Shown here: piece by piece, positions 36,399-46,002 of the stretch
How the letters are laid out: the number at the start of each line of letters is the position of its first letter
Numbering within the stretch: the first letter of the stretch is position 1
Source: Deltaproteobacteria bacterium tcs-42
GTDB taxonomy: Bacteria; Desulfobacterota; Desulfuromonadia; Desulfuromonadales; Geopsychrobacteraceae
DNA: 64,000 bases
Direction of reading: 5' to 3'
Assembly (NCBI GenBank): GCA_002049545.1
Contig: LLYT01000003.1
Coordinates: 1-64,000 of the forward strand
Made by a program: the position numbers and the translations under genes
The notes under the pieces: generated by a model
What the model saw: only the letters and a program-made list of their open reading frames with translations
Told to the model about the DNA's origin: nothing
Database searches by the model: none

Positions 36399-37313
36399 TT
36401 AAAGTTGTTCAGGTGTGAAAGCAACAACTTCATCGATCCTGGTTTTATCGCATAACAGCATTATCAGACGATCAACACCAAGTGCGATTCCAGCAGCAGG
36501 AGAAAGAGAGGTAAGTTCTTTAAGAAATGGTTCCGGGGAGGGGTAGGGGGGCTTGCCCTGTTTACGTCGTTGTGATTCTTCTCTGGTAAAGCGTTGCCGC
36601 TGTTCCACTGGATCGGTCAGTTCTGAAAAACCATTGGCAAGTTCCAGACCGCCGATATACAACTCGAAGCGTTCTGCCACCTTGTGATCAGAGGTTTTTT
36701 TTCTCGCGAGTGAGGCATGTTCTACAGGGTATTCAGTGAGAAAAATCGGCCGATCTGTAGGGAGATTTGGTTCAATTTCGAGGGCAATGATAGGGTCAAA
36801 TTTATCCGTCGCAAGGGCTATTTCCAGTGGTATTGAGCTGAATTGTGAAAACGCTTCAGTAATCGTCATGCGTGGCCAGGGTGGGGATAAATCAATACTC
36901 TGCCCTTGTTTGTTGAGTTGCTGCCCTGAATTTAGATGCAGCAGCATAGCTTCACAGTCGAGCATCAATTGGTGGTAATCACAATCACTTCGATACCACT
37001 CCAGCATGCTGTATTCCGGTAAATGTGTGGTGCCTCGTTCACCGGCACGCCAACAATGACAGACCTGAAACAGTTTATCATAGCCGGCCGCCAATAGCCG
37101 TTTCATGCAGAGTTCTGGAGATGTCTGCAAGAACCAGTCTGTAGATGGAATTGCATCTATATGGAGTTCGGGTGCATTGGCGGGGATTCTGTAGGGCGTT
37201 TCAATCTCAAGAAAATCCTCCTCAATAAAGAAAGCCCGGATCTGTTGGATGAACCGGGCTCTTTTTTTAAGGGTCTCTTGTTTATAAGCTAATTGCCAGT
37301 TTGGCTCTGCCAT
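36399..37313 (-). CDS. epmA: elongation factor P beta-lysine ligase (EpmA/PoxA-like)
   Basis: 304 aa, a class II lysyl-tRNA synthetase catalytic core without the anticodon-binding domain. Motif 2 region LFQVCHCWRAGERGTTHLPE and motif 3 GIALGVDRLIMLL are clear. EpmA ligates (R)-beta-lysine to a lysine of EF-P, and efp is the adjacent upstream gene (they overlap by 1 bp). No epmB (lysine 2,3-aminomutase) is in the window. The start ATG overlaps the last base of the efp stop region. Confidence 0.94.
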   Translation of the reverse strand: MAEPNWQLAYKQETLKKRARFIQQIRAFFIEEDFLEIETPYRIPANAPELHIDAIPSTDWFLQTSPELCMKRLLAAGYDKLFQVCHCWRAGERGTTHLPEYSMLEWYRSDCDYHQLMLDCEAMLLHLNSGQQLNKQGQSIDLSPPWPRMTITEAFSQFSSIPLEIALATDKFDPIIALEIEPNLPTDRPIFLTEYPVEHASLARKKTSDHKVAERFELYIGGLELANGFSELTDPVEQRQRFTREESQRRKQGKPPYPSPEPFLKELTSLSPAAGIALGVDRLIMLLCDKTRIDEVVAFTPEQL

Positions 37314-37876
37314 TATTCTTTGACGCGGGTCACGTAGTTTCGGGTGCGGGTGTCAATCTGAATCAAGGTTCCTTCTTCTACAAAGGAAGGAACTTGCAGG
37401 GTATAGCCGGTCTCGACTGTGGCAGGTTTGTTGTTTCCGGCTGCAGTATCCCCCTTGACCCATGGATCTGACTGGGTAACACGCAGATTAACAAAAATGG
37501 GGAGGCTGATACCGATGGCGCGCTCACCATACATCAGGATTTCTACATCCATATTATCGACGAGAAAATATTTATCGTCGCCCAGAGTTTCTTCGGTCAG
37601 GATGATCTGTTCGTAGGTTTTCTTGTCCATAAAGATATAACCACTATCATCCTGATAGAGATACTGCATATCGCGCTCTTCTAGACTGGCCGGTGCAAAA
37701 GATTCGCCGCTACGGTAGGTACGATCAAACAAAGCTCCGGTAATCATATTGCGGAGCTTGCATTTATACAGGGCCTGCCCTTTTCCCGGCTTGGTGAAAT
37801 CGTACTGAACAATGACGTGTGGCTCCTCATCGATCAGCAATTTAAGCCCTTTTTTCAGATCAGAACAACTGTACAT
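37313..37876 (-). CDS. efp: translation elongation factor P
   Basis: 187 aa with three OB-like domains. The modified-lysine loop reads TKPGKGQAL with Lys32, the counterpart of E. coli Lys34; the C-terminus has the Ser/Thr-Gly pattern QIDTRTRNYV. EF-P rescues ribosomes stalled at polyproline. It is preceded by AAAAGGAGAAAC and coupled to epmA, which marks the beta-lysyl type. Confidence 0.97.
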   Translation of the reverse strand: MYSCSDLKKGLKLLIDEEPHVIVQYDFTKPGKGQALYKCKLRNMITGALFDRTYRSGESFAPASLEERDMQYLYQDDSGYIFMDKKTYEQIILTEETLGDDKYFLVDNMDVEILMYGERAIGISLPIFVNLRVTQSDPWVKGDTAAGNNKPATVETGYTLQVPSFVEEGTLIQIDTRTRNYVTRVKE

Positions 37877-38125
37877 ATGTTTCTCCTTTTAGATGTATTA
37901 ATTTTTAGAGGCGCTATTTAAGCATAATCGCACTCGGTTGGCCACCGCAAAAGCCGGCATCAAAAGCATGGGCTCAAAATTAAAGTGGGTGCGGAACCAT
38001 TTCTGGGCACTCGGATCAGCTCGGTTTGAACGGGCGGTGGAGGCAGCTCTGTCGATATGGTCAAGATCCTTTCTTTTGACTCTGATCTGTTAAGGAACCT
38101 GTCGGAGTATATGGACTGACTTTCC

Positions 38126-39427
38126 TTAGAGTGGTGCCGCATGGCGAACCTTTTCTGACTGCTGTCGACGTTGACAATAGAGGTAAAGTGATTCCAGCAT
38201 CTCTGCGGCCAACAACAAGCCGATGGCGACGGTAATACCGGAAACCGGGGGTTGCCAGGTCACGAGAGGCCACCAGAGAACGAGGAGAAATCCACTTTTT
38301 AAAAGGGTCGAACGTCCCAGTTGTCCGGTTTGATCAGCACCGGCAAACCAGCCGCGCAACAGATTGGTCAGCCCATAGAAGAGGGGGAAGATTGAGCATG
38401 CTGCCAGTGGTAATTGCAGATAAAGACGCAGATCAGTTTCTACTCCAAGGAGTTGGCCAAGGACAAATTGGTTCAGAGGTCCTGCGGTCAATAAAACCAG
38501 GATACCAAGCCCAGTGGAGATAATAAAACTGAAGTGGAGCAGTGTTCGGCTGTCATCGATTGTTTTGACCAGAGTCAGATAGGCTTGCTGAAGATTCCGC
38601 ATCGGCCCGGCGAGCAGGAACAGAAAACCGCGGATGACACCAAACGCTGCCAGAGCCAGAGCACCATCATGCAATCGACCGATAATTGAGCTGATCAGCA
38701 AGGGGATTGTTTGTTGCAGGCACGATGAATAGGCCAATGGAAATGAATAGCGGAGAATCTCACCTGTGGTTTTTTCCGTTTCGCCTTGATGCTCCGGGAG
38801 GCCAATTTTCCAGGCCAGCCAGGATATAACCAGTGTCTCTGTCACGACGCAGCTGACGAGTGCAAAAGCGCCGAATTGGGCACCATAAAACCATTTGTGT
38901 CCTACCATGAGAAATATAAACAACGCCGCGACTCTAACTCCAGTAGCGAATGAAACCAGGCTGGTTTTTCGAGCGCGAATAATCAACCCTTGGCAGAAAC
39001 CACGGATGCCGGTAAAAAACGGGAGGAAGGCTAATATGTACAGAGCTTTTTTTGCCTCGACGGCAACTTCAGCGGGGGTGCCGAGAAGTCGAATCAGGAC
39101 CAGATCCCCCAGGGGGGTAAAAGCGATTAATGCCAACATAATTGCCACGTAAAAAGCGACCAGGCCGATAAATATCAGAACTCCGAGCACCGATTTACGT
39201 CCGCGCGCCATAGCGATGGTAATTGTGTGGTTCTGATACGAAGGGGAGGCGATAAACAGATGGACCACCAGTGCGACCGACATGCCGGCCAGGGCCGTGA
39301 TGTAATCGTCAAGCCTGGCCAGGGCGCCATTGATGACGGTGTGGGAAATGCTCATCAGCTGGACGTTGAGGACTAACGGGAAAAAGAAAAAAGCAATCTC
39401 GCGAGTGGTCAGACCCTTCTCATTCAA
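38126..39427 (-). CDS. MATE/MOP-superfamily membrane transporter
   Basis: 433 aa from TTG 39427, which overlaps the gph stop; the frame is open to 39520 but that part lies inside gph. About 12 TM helices arranged as two halves, with a conserved-looking GIRGFCQGLIIRARKTS between helices. It resembles multidrug / lipid flippases of the MOP superfamily and, loosely, ANKH-like transporters; the substrate is not predictable. The C-terminus is basic. It is the last gene after yggS-gph on the minus strand. Confidence 0.8.
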   Translation of the reverse strand: MNEKGLTTREIAFFFFPLVLNVQLMSISHTVINGALARLDDYITALAGMSVALVVHLFIASPSYQNHTITIAMARGRKSVLGVLIFIGLVAFYVAIMLALIAFTPLGDLVLIRLLGTPAEVAVEAKKALYILAFLPFFTGIRGFCQGLIIRARKTSLVSFATGVRVAALFIFLMVGHKWFYGAQFGAFALVSCVVTETLVISWLAWKIGLPEHQGETEKTTGEILRYSFPLAYSSCLQQTIPLLISSIIGRLHDGALALAAFGVIRGFLFLLAGPMRNLQQAYLTLVKTIDDSRTLLHFSFIISTGLGILVLLTAGPLNQFVLGQLLGVETDLRLYLQLPLAACSIFPLFYGLTNLLRGWFAGADQTGQLGRSTLLKSGFLLVLWWPLVTWQPPVSGITVAIGLLLAAEMLESLYLYCQRRQQSEKVRHAAPL

Positions 39428-40064
39428 AAGAAGACCCTGGAAACAGTTGGAGTAGATCGGTTGATTGTTCGGCATGAAAGTCGGTTTCCAGACCATCGGT
39501 GTGCCCCATTCCGTAAGCACAAAAGCAGGTTGCTGCCCCCGCTTTAAGAGCCGCGTAGAGATCGGTGTGATGATCGCCGATCATAACGGCCTGTTGCGGA
39601 TCAGCACCCAGATCTTCGAGAGCTCTGGCCACCGGAAGTGGATGGGGTTTTTTTTCTGCATAGCTGTCACCGCCAACGATGACTTTGAAATGATTGACCA
39701 GGTCCAGCCCTTTAAGCAATTTCATGGTCAATTGGTAGGGTTTATTGGTGACGATCGCCATTTTGTCTGCGGGGTGGTTATTCAGGAGTTGTGCAATTCC
39801 CGGATAACAACGGGTGTGATCAAGCAGGTGTTCACTATAGAATTGCATAAACCGATCTGTGTGAGCTGGATGATAGAGATCGTCTCCAAGAGCCCGCTGG
39901 ACCAGAGTGCTGACCCCATCACCGACCATATAAGCGACTTGTTTTTCTGGTAAAGGTAAGCAATCCAATTCAGCGCGGAGCAGATTCAGTGAGATCGTTA
40001 GATCGGGAACCGAATCAACCAGAGTGCCATCCAGATCAAAGAGTAGATAATTGATGTTTTTCAT
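39420..40064 (-). CDS. gph: phosphoglycolate phosphatase-like HAD hydrolase
   Basis: 214 aa from ATG 40064 (MKNINYLLFDLDGTLVDS); the frame open to 40124 overlaps yggS. HAD motif I DLDGTLVDS with nucleophile Asp, motif II IVTNKP, motif III Lys in the AEKKPHP segment, motif IV MIGDHHTD. Typical Gph subfamily 1 enzyme, removing 2-phosphoglycolate from DNA repair; other small phosphates are possible. It starts 2 bp after yggS ends. Confidence 0.9.
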   Translation of the reverse strand: MKNINYLLFDLDGTLVDSVPDLTISLNLLRAELDCLPLPEKQVAYMVGDGVSTLVQRALGDDLYHPAHTDRFMQFYSEHLLDHTRCYPGIAQLLNNHPADKMAIVTNKPYQLTMKLLKGLDLVNHFKVIVGGDSYAEKKPHPLPVARALEDLGADPQQAVMIGDHHTDLYAALKAGAATCFCAYGMGHTDGLETDFHAEQSTDLLQLFPGSSFE

Positions 40065-40065
40065 T

Positions 40066-40764
40066 TTAAGCCTTTTTAACCCGGGCGCCAAAGATTGCTG
40101 TGCCAACTCTGACCAGTGTCGCACCTTCTTCTACCGCCACCTCAAAGTCACCACTCATTCCCATCGAGAGTTCGATCATCTCAACGCCGGGAAGTTGTAA
40201 CCTGCCGATCTGTTCAGAGAGTTCGCGCAGTTGCTTGAAAAAGGGACGAACCTGCTCAGGATCGTCGGAGTGGGGGGGGAGGCACATCAGTCCCTTAATT
40301 CTTAAATGGGGTAACGGAGCCACCGATCGCACCAGACTTTCCAGGTCTTGAGGGTCACAGCCCGATTTGCTGGCTTCATCACCGACATTGATCTGTAGAA
40401 GAATATCGACAGAGCCATCAATCTTTTCCCATTGACGGTCAATTTCTTTAGCGAGAGAGAGGCGATCAACGGAGTGGATCATCGTGACTTTGCCGCGCAG
40501 GTATTTAACTTTGTTGCTTTGCAGTCCGCCGATGAAGTGCCACTCAACCGGGGCCTTAACCAGCGGCTCTTTATCACGGAATTCCTGGACATAACTTTCT
40601 CCGAACAGTTTCTGTCCGGCGTGAAAGGCTGTTTCGATCTGTTTAGCTGGTTTGACCTTGGAGACGGCAATCAGATTGACTTGTGAAGAATTTCGTCCGA
40701 CTTTTTGGCAGACCATGTCGATCCGTTCATGGATTTGCGCAATATTGGTGGCAATTTTGTTCAT
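40066..40764 (-). CDS. PLP homeostasis protein (YggS/PLPBP)
   Basis: 232 aa from ATG 40764 with GGGAG 10 bases upstream; the longer frame to 40800 is less likely. Single-domain alanine-racemase-like barrel; PLP lysine in LIAVSKVKP, then WHFIGGLQSNK, DILLQINVGDEASKSGC, GLMCLPPH and SMGMSGDFEVAVEEGATLVRVGTAIFG. It binds PLP and buffers its supply; deletion elsewhere upsets amino-acid pools. Confidence 0.95.
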   Translation of the reverse strand: MNKIATNIAQIHERIDMVCQKVGRNSSQVNLIAVSKVKPAKQIETAFHAGQKLFGESYVQEFRDKEPLVKAPVEWHFIGGLQSNKVKYLRGKVTMIHSVDRLSLAKEIDRQWEKIDGSVDILLQINVGDEASKSGCDPQDLESLVRSVAPLPHLRIKGLMCLPPHSDDPEQVRPFFKQLRELSEQIGRLQLPGVEMIELSMGMSGDFEVAVEEGATLVRVGTAIFGARVKKA

Positions 40765-40851
40765 CGAATCAAGCTCCCCACTGGACTGATTTTTGACCAC
40801 AGAGGCCCTGAATCATAGTCGTGTTTTGTCATCTGTCCCCCTGGATCAGGT

Positions 40852-41439
40852 TCATATCAATAGTGGCACACCCAGTTCTTTCATCGCCAGCGTCAGCTTA
40901 CATAAAGGGAGACCGACGACATTGGTGTAGCTCCCTTCAATCCGGGCAACAAAACAGATTCCAAGTCCCTGGATTGCGTAAGCTCCAGCTTTATCGGCGG
41001 GCTCTCCAGTGGTAATGTAGCCTGTGATTTCCGCATCTGTCAATTGACGAAACCAGACTTTGGTGCTGACCGCTTCGGTACGTTGTTCTCCCGTCTGTCG
41101 ATCAAGAACCGCATAGCCCGAAAGAACCCGGTGTTCCCTCCCCGAGAGTTGCTTTAACATTGCTGCTGCGTGATCTTCATCGTCCGGTTTACCAAGGATC
41201 TGGTTATCGCAAAGGACGATAGTGTCGCTGCCGATAAACCAGCGACCTGTCATATTCTCCCGCTTTGCCACTTCGGTTGCTTTGTCGAGACTTAAACGGA
41301 CCACATGTTCTTCAGGTGTTTCTCCAGCGAGGATGTGCTCCTCAGTAGAGCTGGGGATGACCTGAAATTTGAGACCGATCTGTTGGAGTAATTCTCGCCT
41401 GCGTGGTGACGCCGAGGCCAAAACAAGCTGATTTTCCAT
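40852..41439 (-). CDS. maf: Maf-family nucleotide pyrophosphatase
   Basis: 195 aa from ATG 41439, which overlaps the trmFO stop (TAATG). Signature LASASPRRRELLQQIG, then STEEH, VVRLSLDKATEVA, IGSDTIV (catalytic Asp) and TTGEPADKAGAYAIQG. Maf proteins hydrolyse non-canonical or modified NTPs and affect septation. The subfamily (dTTP/UTP or m7GTP) is best read from the three specificity residues, which I did not assign. Confidence 0.94.
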   Translation of the reverse strand: MENQLVLASASPRRRELLQQIGLKFQVIPSSTEEHILAGETPEEHVVRLSLDKATEVAKRENMTGRWFIGSDTIVLCDNQILGKPDDEDHAAAMLKQLSGREHRVLSGYAVLDRQTGEQRTEAVSTKVWFRQLTDAEITGYITTGEPADKAGAYAIQGLGICFVARIEGSYTNVVGLPLCKLTLAMKELGVPLLI

Positions 41440-42764
41440 TATTGATACTCCCGGTTGACCATGACCGCTTCCCACCACTGCGGCAGTGCAGCAAGAGCCC
41501 GTTCAGCCATGGCCAGGCGGCGGTCAGAACGTTTCATTTTGCGCTTCAGTTGCAGCGGTGGGAAAAGGCCGTAATTGATGTTCATCGGCTGGAAGCTGGA
41601 TTCTTCAGCCGCCGATAGATGGCTTAATAGCGCACCAAGGGCCGTTTCTTTTGGCGGCAAAGAAATTGTTTCGCCACGGAGCTGGTAGGCGGCAAAAATT
41701 CCGGCCAGAAATCCACAGGCTGCCGATTCTACGTAACCTTCAACCCCGCTCAATTGACCGGCGGCATAGATGTGTGGTGCTGCTTTGAATTGAAGTGATT
41801 CGTTCAAACATGCCGGAGCATTGATAAAGGTATTGCGATGCATACTGCCAAGCCGGGCGAAGTTGACCTGTTCCAGTCCTGGAATGGTGCGGAAAATTCG
41901 TTTTTGTTCGGGATAGGTGAGACGGGTCTGAAATCCAACCAGATTAAACAGTGACGCGTGGCGATTATCCTGACGTAACTGCAGAACAGCGTAAGGGGGG
42001 CTGCCGGTTTTCGGATCGGGAAGACCAACCGGTTTCATCGGTCCGAACGAGAGGGTTTGGGCGCCGCGGCTGGCCATCTCCTCAATTGGCATACACCCTT
42101 CGAAATGGATCAGTTTCTCAAACTCGCGCCCGGCAACCTTGTCGGCATCAACCAGCTCCTGAACAAAGCGAAAGTATTGTTCTTCATTCATCGGGCAGTT
42201 GATATAATCATCACCACCTTTATCATAGCGGGAAGCACGCCAGGCAATATTGAAATTGATTGAATCAACTTCAACAATGGGTGCAATGGCATCATAAAAA
42301 TAGAGATGCTCACTTCCGGTTAAATCTGCCAGTTCAGTGGAAAGGGGATCGGAGGTCAGTGGACCACTGGCAAGGATAGTTGTCTCCTCTGTTGGTAATT
42401 TGGTTATTTCTTCACGGAGCAGTTCGATATTTGGGTTCGCGGCAATTTTCGTGCTGATATAGCTGGAAAATTCATCCCGATCAACTGCCAGAGCACCTCC
42501 GGCTGGCACTGCCGTGGCGTCAGCTGCTTCGATAAATAAAGAACCGGTGCGTCGCAACTCTTCTTTAAGGCAACCAACAGCGTTATTCATCCCGGCACCA
42601 CGTAGACTGTTTGAGCAAACCAGTTCGGCCAAGCCTTCGCTCTGATGTGCCGGGGAAAATTGCAGCGGTTTCATCTCGTACAATTTGACCTGACACCCCT
42701 CTTGTGCCGCCTGCCAGGCTGCTTCGCATCCGGCCAGGCCGGCACCGATAACGGTAATTTGCAT
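41439..42764 (-). CDS. trmFO: methylene-tetrahydrofolate tRNA (uracil-54) methyltransferase
   Basis: 441 aa. FAD-binding [14 protein letters not shown] at the N-terminus, then [45 protein letters not shown], and a C-terminal [21 protein letters not shown]. TrmFO makes ribothymidine-54 using CH2-THF and FADH2, in place of the SAM enzyme TrmA. It sits between topA and maf; the topA-trmFO order is common in bacteria with TrmFO. Confidence 0.96.
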   Translation of the reverse strand: MQITVIGAGLAGCEAAWQAAQEGCQVKLYEMKPLQFSPAHQSEGLAELVCSNSLRGAGMNNAVGCLKEELRRTGSLFIEAADATAVPAGGALAVDRDEFSSYISTKIAANPNIELLREEITKLPTEETTILASGPLTSDPLSTELADLTGSEHLYFYDAIAPIVEVDSINFNIAWRASRYDKGGDDYINCPMNEEQYFRFVQELVDADKVAGREFEKLIHFEGCMPIEEMASRGAQTLSFGPMKPVGLPDPKTGSPPYAVLQLRQDNRHASLFNLVGFQTRLTYPEQKRIFRTIPGLEQVNFARLGSMHRNTFINAPACLNESLQFKAAPHIYAAGQLSGVEGYVESAACGFLAGIFAAYQLRGETISLPPKETALGALLSHLSAAEESSFQPMNINYGLFPPLQLKRKMKRSDRRLAMAERALAALPQWWEAVMVNREYQ

Positions 42765-42788
42765 TTGTTGATCCTCTGTAGGGGCGCT

Positions 42789-42857
42789 TCACGAATCGCC
42801 CTTTCGCATTGTGGCAATGACAATTTGTGTAAGGGCAATTGATGAATTGCCCCTACG
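42789..42857. repeat. pair of palindromic intergenic repeats, trmFO-topA gap
   Basis: Two related hairpin units lie side by side: GTAGGGGCG...CGCCCTTT (about 42779-42804) and AGGGCAATT-N4-AATTGCCCCT (about 42833-42855), both with GGGGC/GCCCC arms. This is the pattern of a dispersed repeat family. No gene. Confidence 0.5.
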
Positions 42858-42862
42858 TTTAA

Positions 42863-42897
42863 ATGCAAAACCGGCCGAACCTTTTGGCTCGACCGGT
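42863..42897 (-). terminator. terminator of topA
   Basis: On the minus strand ACCGGTCGAGCC pairs with GGTTCGGCCGGT (12 pairs, two G:U) around AAAA, followed by TTTGCATTT. It lies 26 bp after the topA stop. Confidence 0.75.
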
Positions 42898-42922
42898 CGA
42901 TTGTACAATATGTTTGTTATCT

Positions 42923-45340
42923 TCAGGCGTCTTTTTTAGCTGCTGTTTTGCTCTTAGTCGTTTTTTTTGCAGGAGCTTTCTTCGCCGCAGTTTTTGTTGT
43001 CGCCGTTTTTTTCTTTGCTGCAGCTTTCTTCTTAGCCGGAGCCTTCTTTGGTGCGGCAGCCTTTTTGACCGGAGGGATTAGCTCCTTTTCCCAATCACAA
43101 TTTTCCTGTGGACAGCGTTGTACTGTCCCCCAGCGTTTGGTCACTTTGATCTCTGTCAGTGGCCATGCACATTTCGGGCATGGCTCCTTCTTGGGTTCAT
43201 TCCAGAGAGCATATTTACATTTAGGGTAGCGATTACAGGAGTAGAAGATTTTTCCAAAACGGCTCTTCTTCTCCATCATTTCCCCTTCACCACATTCCGG
43301 GCAGGTGATGCCAAGGGATTTGGGCTTTTCCAATGGTTGAATGTTTTTACATTTTGGATATCCGCTACAAGCGAGGAATTTTCCATAGCGCCCCGTTTTG
43401 ATCAGCATGGGGGAGTCACATTTTTCACACTTTTGATCTGAAATAACGGGTTCCTCTGCCTCTTTGCCATCGCTGTTTAACGGTTCTGTGTGGCGGCAAT
43501 CGGGAAACCCGGAACAGGCGAGAAAACGACCTGATCGACCAAGCTTGATCACTAACTCTTTGCTGCACTCAGGGCAGACTTTGTCGGTTTTTTCGGTTGT
43601 GATATCTGCTTTGCTGACCTCCTGATCCTTACGTCGCAGCAGAGCAATAAAGGGATCCCAAAACTTTTTCAGTAATGGCGTCCACGCCGCTTCCCCACGA
43701 GAAATTGCATCAAGCTCTTCTTCCAGTTCGGCGGTAAAGTCATAATCAACATACTGGCTGAAATGTTCTGTCAATAATTTGGTGACGACTCGTCCGGTAT
43801 CTTCGGGGTGGAAAGTACGTTTTTCCAGGTAGACATATTTTCTGGTGACCAGGGTATTCATAATGCTGGCATAGGTCGATGGCCTGCCAATTCCGTACTC
43901 TTCGAGAATTTTTACCAGACTGGCCTCGGTAAAGCGAGGCGGAGGCTGGGTGAAGTGCTGCTCAGGTGTCAGTTGCTCATTGCTGAGTTTTTCCCCTTCG
44001 CTCAATGGTGGCAGTAATCCCTCTTTATTTTCGTCGTCGCCGTTGTCAGTCCCTTCTATGTAGAGTGCCATAAAACCGGGAAAACGTATTGTCTGACCGG
44101 TTGCGCGAAAAACATAACGTTCGCCGGCGGCAATATCGACTCTGGTTGCATCGAAAATGGCCTGAGTCATTTGTGAAGCGACGGTTCGTTTCCAGATTAA
44201 TTCATAAAGGCGTTGCTGGTCAGAGCTTAAGTATTGTTTCAGCTGCGCTGGAGTTCGGGTGACTGATGTTGGTCGAACGGCTTCATGAGCTTCCTGGGCG
44301 TTTTTACTCTTGTTGCGGAAGACCCGCGGTTTGTTCAGGGCGTAGCTTTTGTCGTAAAGTTGGCAGATAACCTCACGTGCTTCGCTGGTTGCCACGTCTG
44401 ACAGGGCTACTGAGTCGGTTCGCATGTAGGTAATCAGGCCATGTGTCCCATCTTCGACCTTAATTCCTTCATACAGTTTCTGTGCAACACTCATGGTTTT
44501 TCGTGCCGAAAAACCAAGTTTACGGCTGGCTTCCTGTTGCAGTGTGCTGGTGATAAAAGGGGGGGCAGGGTTGCGTTTGCGTTCTTTCTTTTCCAGCGAA
44601 GCGACCTGGAATTGTACTTGTTTCAGCTCTGCGAGGATATCTTCAGCCTGCTTTTGTGTGCTGACTGCAAATTTAGTCAGTTTTTTCCCGTCGCAAGAGT
44701 GGAGCTTTGCTGTGAATTGGCTTTTGGCAAGATTGGCCAGAAGGGCTTCAATCGTCCAATATTCGCGTGGTTTAAATGTGTCTATCTGATCCTCACGTTC
44801 ACAAATCAGGCGCAAGGCAACCGACTGTACTCGTCCCGCAGACAGCCCATAGCGGATTTTCTTCCACAGGAATGGCGAAAGATTAAAGCCCACCAGATAG
44901 TCAAGAATTGAGCGGGCCTGTTGAGCATCGACCATATCGCGAGCGATCGAGCGTGGGCTGGCGATTGCCTCAGTGATTGCCTGCTGCGTGATTTCCTGGA
45001 AGGTCACCCTTTTAACGACCGGTTTTTTAGCTTTTTCATCGATGCCCAGGGCTTCTAGCAGGTGCCAGGCAATCGCTTCCCCTTCACGGTCGAGGTCAGT
45101 TGCAAGAATGAGTTCAGCACTTTTGGCAACTTCTTTTTTCAGCACGCTGATATGTTTTTCACTGTCTGCCAGAACTTGATAATTGGGTTTGAAATCGTTG
45201 TCTGTATCAACTGATCCCTTTTTACTCGGCAGGGCGCGAACGTGTCCGTAAGAAGCAAGAACTTTGTAACCCTTGCCAAGAAATTTTTCGATGGTTTTTG
45301 CTTTCGCCGGGGATTCGACGATAACCAGTGATTGTGCCAT
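42923..45340 (-). CDS. topA: DNA topoisomerase I
   Basis: 805 aa type IA enzyme. TOPRIM domain with SLVIVESPAKAKTIEKFLG and TDLDREGEAIAWH; catalytic tyrosine in GLITYMRTDS. Four C-terminal zinc-ribbon repeats begin CPEC, CEKC, CPEC and CPKC (about 590-755). The last 50 residues are a lysine/alanine/threonine repeat resembling eukaryotic histone H1 tails, which should add non-specific DNA affinity. It relaxes negative supercoils. AAAGATG context at the start with AGAGGAAAAAG upstream. Confidence 0.97.
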   Translation of the reverse strand: MAQSLVIVESPAKAKTIEKFLGKGYKVLASYGHVRALPSKKGSVDTDNDFKPNYQVLADSEKHISVLKKEVAKSAELILATDLDREGEAIAWHLLEALGIDEKAKKPVVKRVTFQEITQQAITEAIASPRSIARDMVDAQQARSILDYLVGFNLSPFLWKKIRYGLSAGRVQSVALRLICEREDQIDTFKPREYWTIEALLANLAKSQFTAKLHSCDGKKLTKFAVSTQKQAEDILAELKQVQFQVASLEKKERKRNPAPPFITSTLQQEASRKLGFSARKTMSVAQKLYEGIKVEDGTHGLITYMRTDSVALSDVATSEAREVICQLYDKSYALNKPRVFRNKSKNAQEAHEAVRPTSVTRTPAQLKQYLSSDQQRLYELIWKRTVASQMTQAIFDATRVDIAAGERYVFRATGQTIRFPGFMALYIEGTDNGDDENKEGLLPPLSEGEKLSNEQLTPEQHFTQPPPRFTEASLVKILEEYGIGRPSTYASIMNTLVTRKYVYLEKRTFHPEDTGRVVTKLLTEHFSQYVDYDFTAELEEELDAISRGEAAWTPLLKKFWDPFIALLRRKDQEVSKADITTEKTDKVCPECSKELVIKLGRSGRFLACSGFPDCRHTEPLNSDGKEAEEPVISDQKCEKCDSPMLIKTGRYGKFLACSGYPKCKNIQPLEKPKSLGITCPECGEGEMMEKKSRFGKIFYSCNRYPKCKYALWNEPKKEPCPKCAWPLTEIKVTKRWGTVQRCPQENCDWEKELIPPVKKAAAPKKAPAKKKAAAKKKTATTKTAAKKAPAKKTTKSKTAAKKDA

Positions 45341-45427
45341 CTTTTTCCTCTAGAAGTCTCTTCTCTGTATAGACAGAAATTGGTAAATATGAAAAAGGTC
45401 TTTTAATCGCAAAACCTTATAGTTTCT

Positions 45428-45907
45428 TTAGTGGTAAATCTGATCCCAGTCGTTTTCCAGCCAGCAGTTTATTTCTCGTAACCAGAGGTCACTCGAACGT
45501 GATAACAGGATCAGGATCGTAATCAGCTTGATCTCTTGTTCATTGATGGAATCTTCTGTTGAACGCAGTGCCCGATCCATAATCTCCTCCTGTGCTTGAT
45601 TTGAAAGGAGTCCCATGGTGCGAACTTTAACTAAAAAACCTCTTGCTTCAGTCGTAAGTTTTTGTTGCTCCTGGTTGCTGAATAGCCGATGGGTGGGTTG
45701 ATGCATCAGTGGAGTCTCTATTGCCGATTCAGCTTGAGGTTGAAGTGCAATGGTCTCCATCCAGGAAAAAGCATCATTGATGTCATCAGCTTCGAAGCCG
45801 ACAGACATGAGTTCAGCCATCAGCTCTTGTTCGCTGACGGGGGTATTTTCCGCTCCCAGAACATATTGGGCGATCAGGTTGACAATCGCCAAAACTCGCT
45901 CACGCAA
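45428..45907 (-). CDS. Smg/DUF494-family protein
   Basis: 159 aa, mostly helical and acidic, matching the Smg (DUF494) family in length, in MRERVLAIVNLIAQYVLG, and in the C-terminal LKLITILILLS...WLREINCWLE pattern. Function is unknown; smg is often next to dprA and topA, as here. In E. coli it was named from its position near fmt/def. No catalytic motif is visible. AAGGAACC-type weak ribosome site (AGGTTCC on the other strand) precedes it. Confidence 0.85.
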   Translation of the reverse strand: MRERVLAIVNLIAQYVLGAENTPVSEQELMAELMSVGFEADDINDAFSWMETIALQPQAESAIETPLMHQPTHRLFSNQEQQKLTTEARGFLVKVRTMGLLSNQAQEEIMDRALRSTEDSINEQEIKLITILILLSRSSDLWLREINCWLENDWDQIYH

Positions 45908-46002
45908 GGAACCTCCAAGAAAAGTTGGTCTGAATGACTATGTTCGTAACAAGAACACGCTTCAATCCGTATAGTCCGACAAGCTTCCAGATCAGCACAA
46001 AA

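Noticed and set aside
37877-38125. Small gene between efp and the transporter
   Set aside because: Frames here (for example 37960-38142) overlap the transporter end and have no ribosome site or family pattern.
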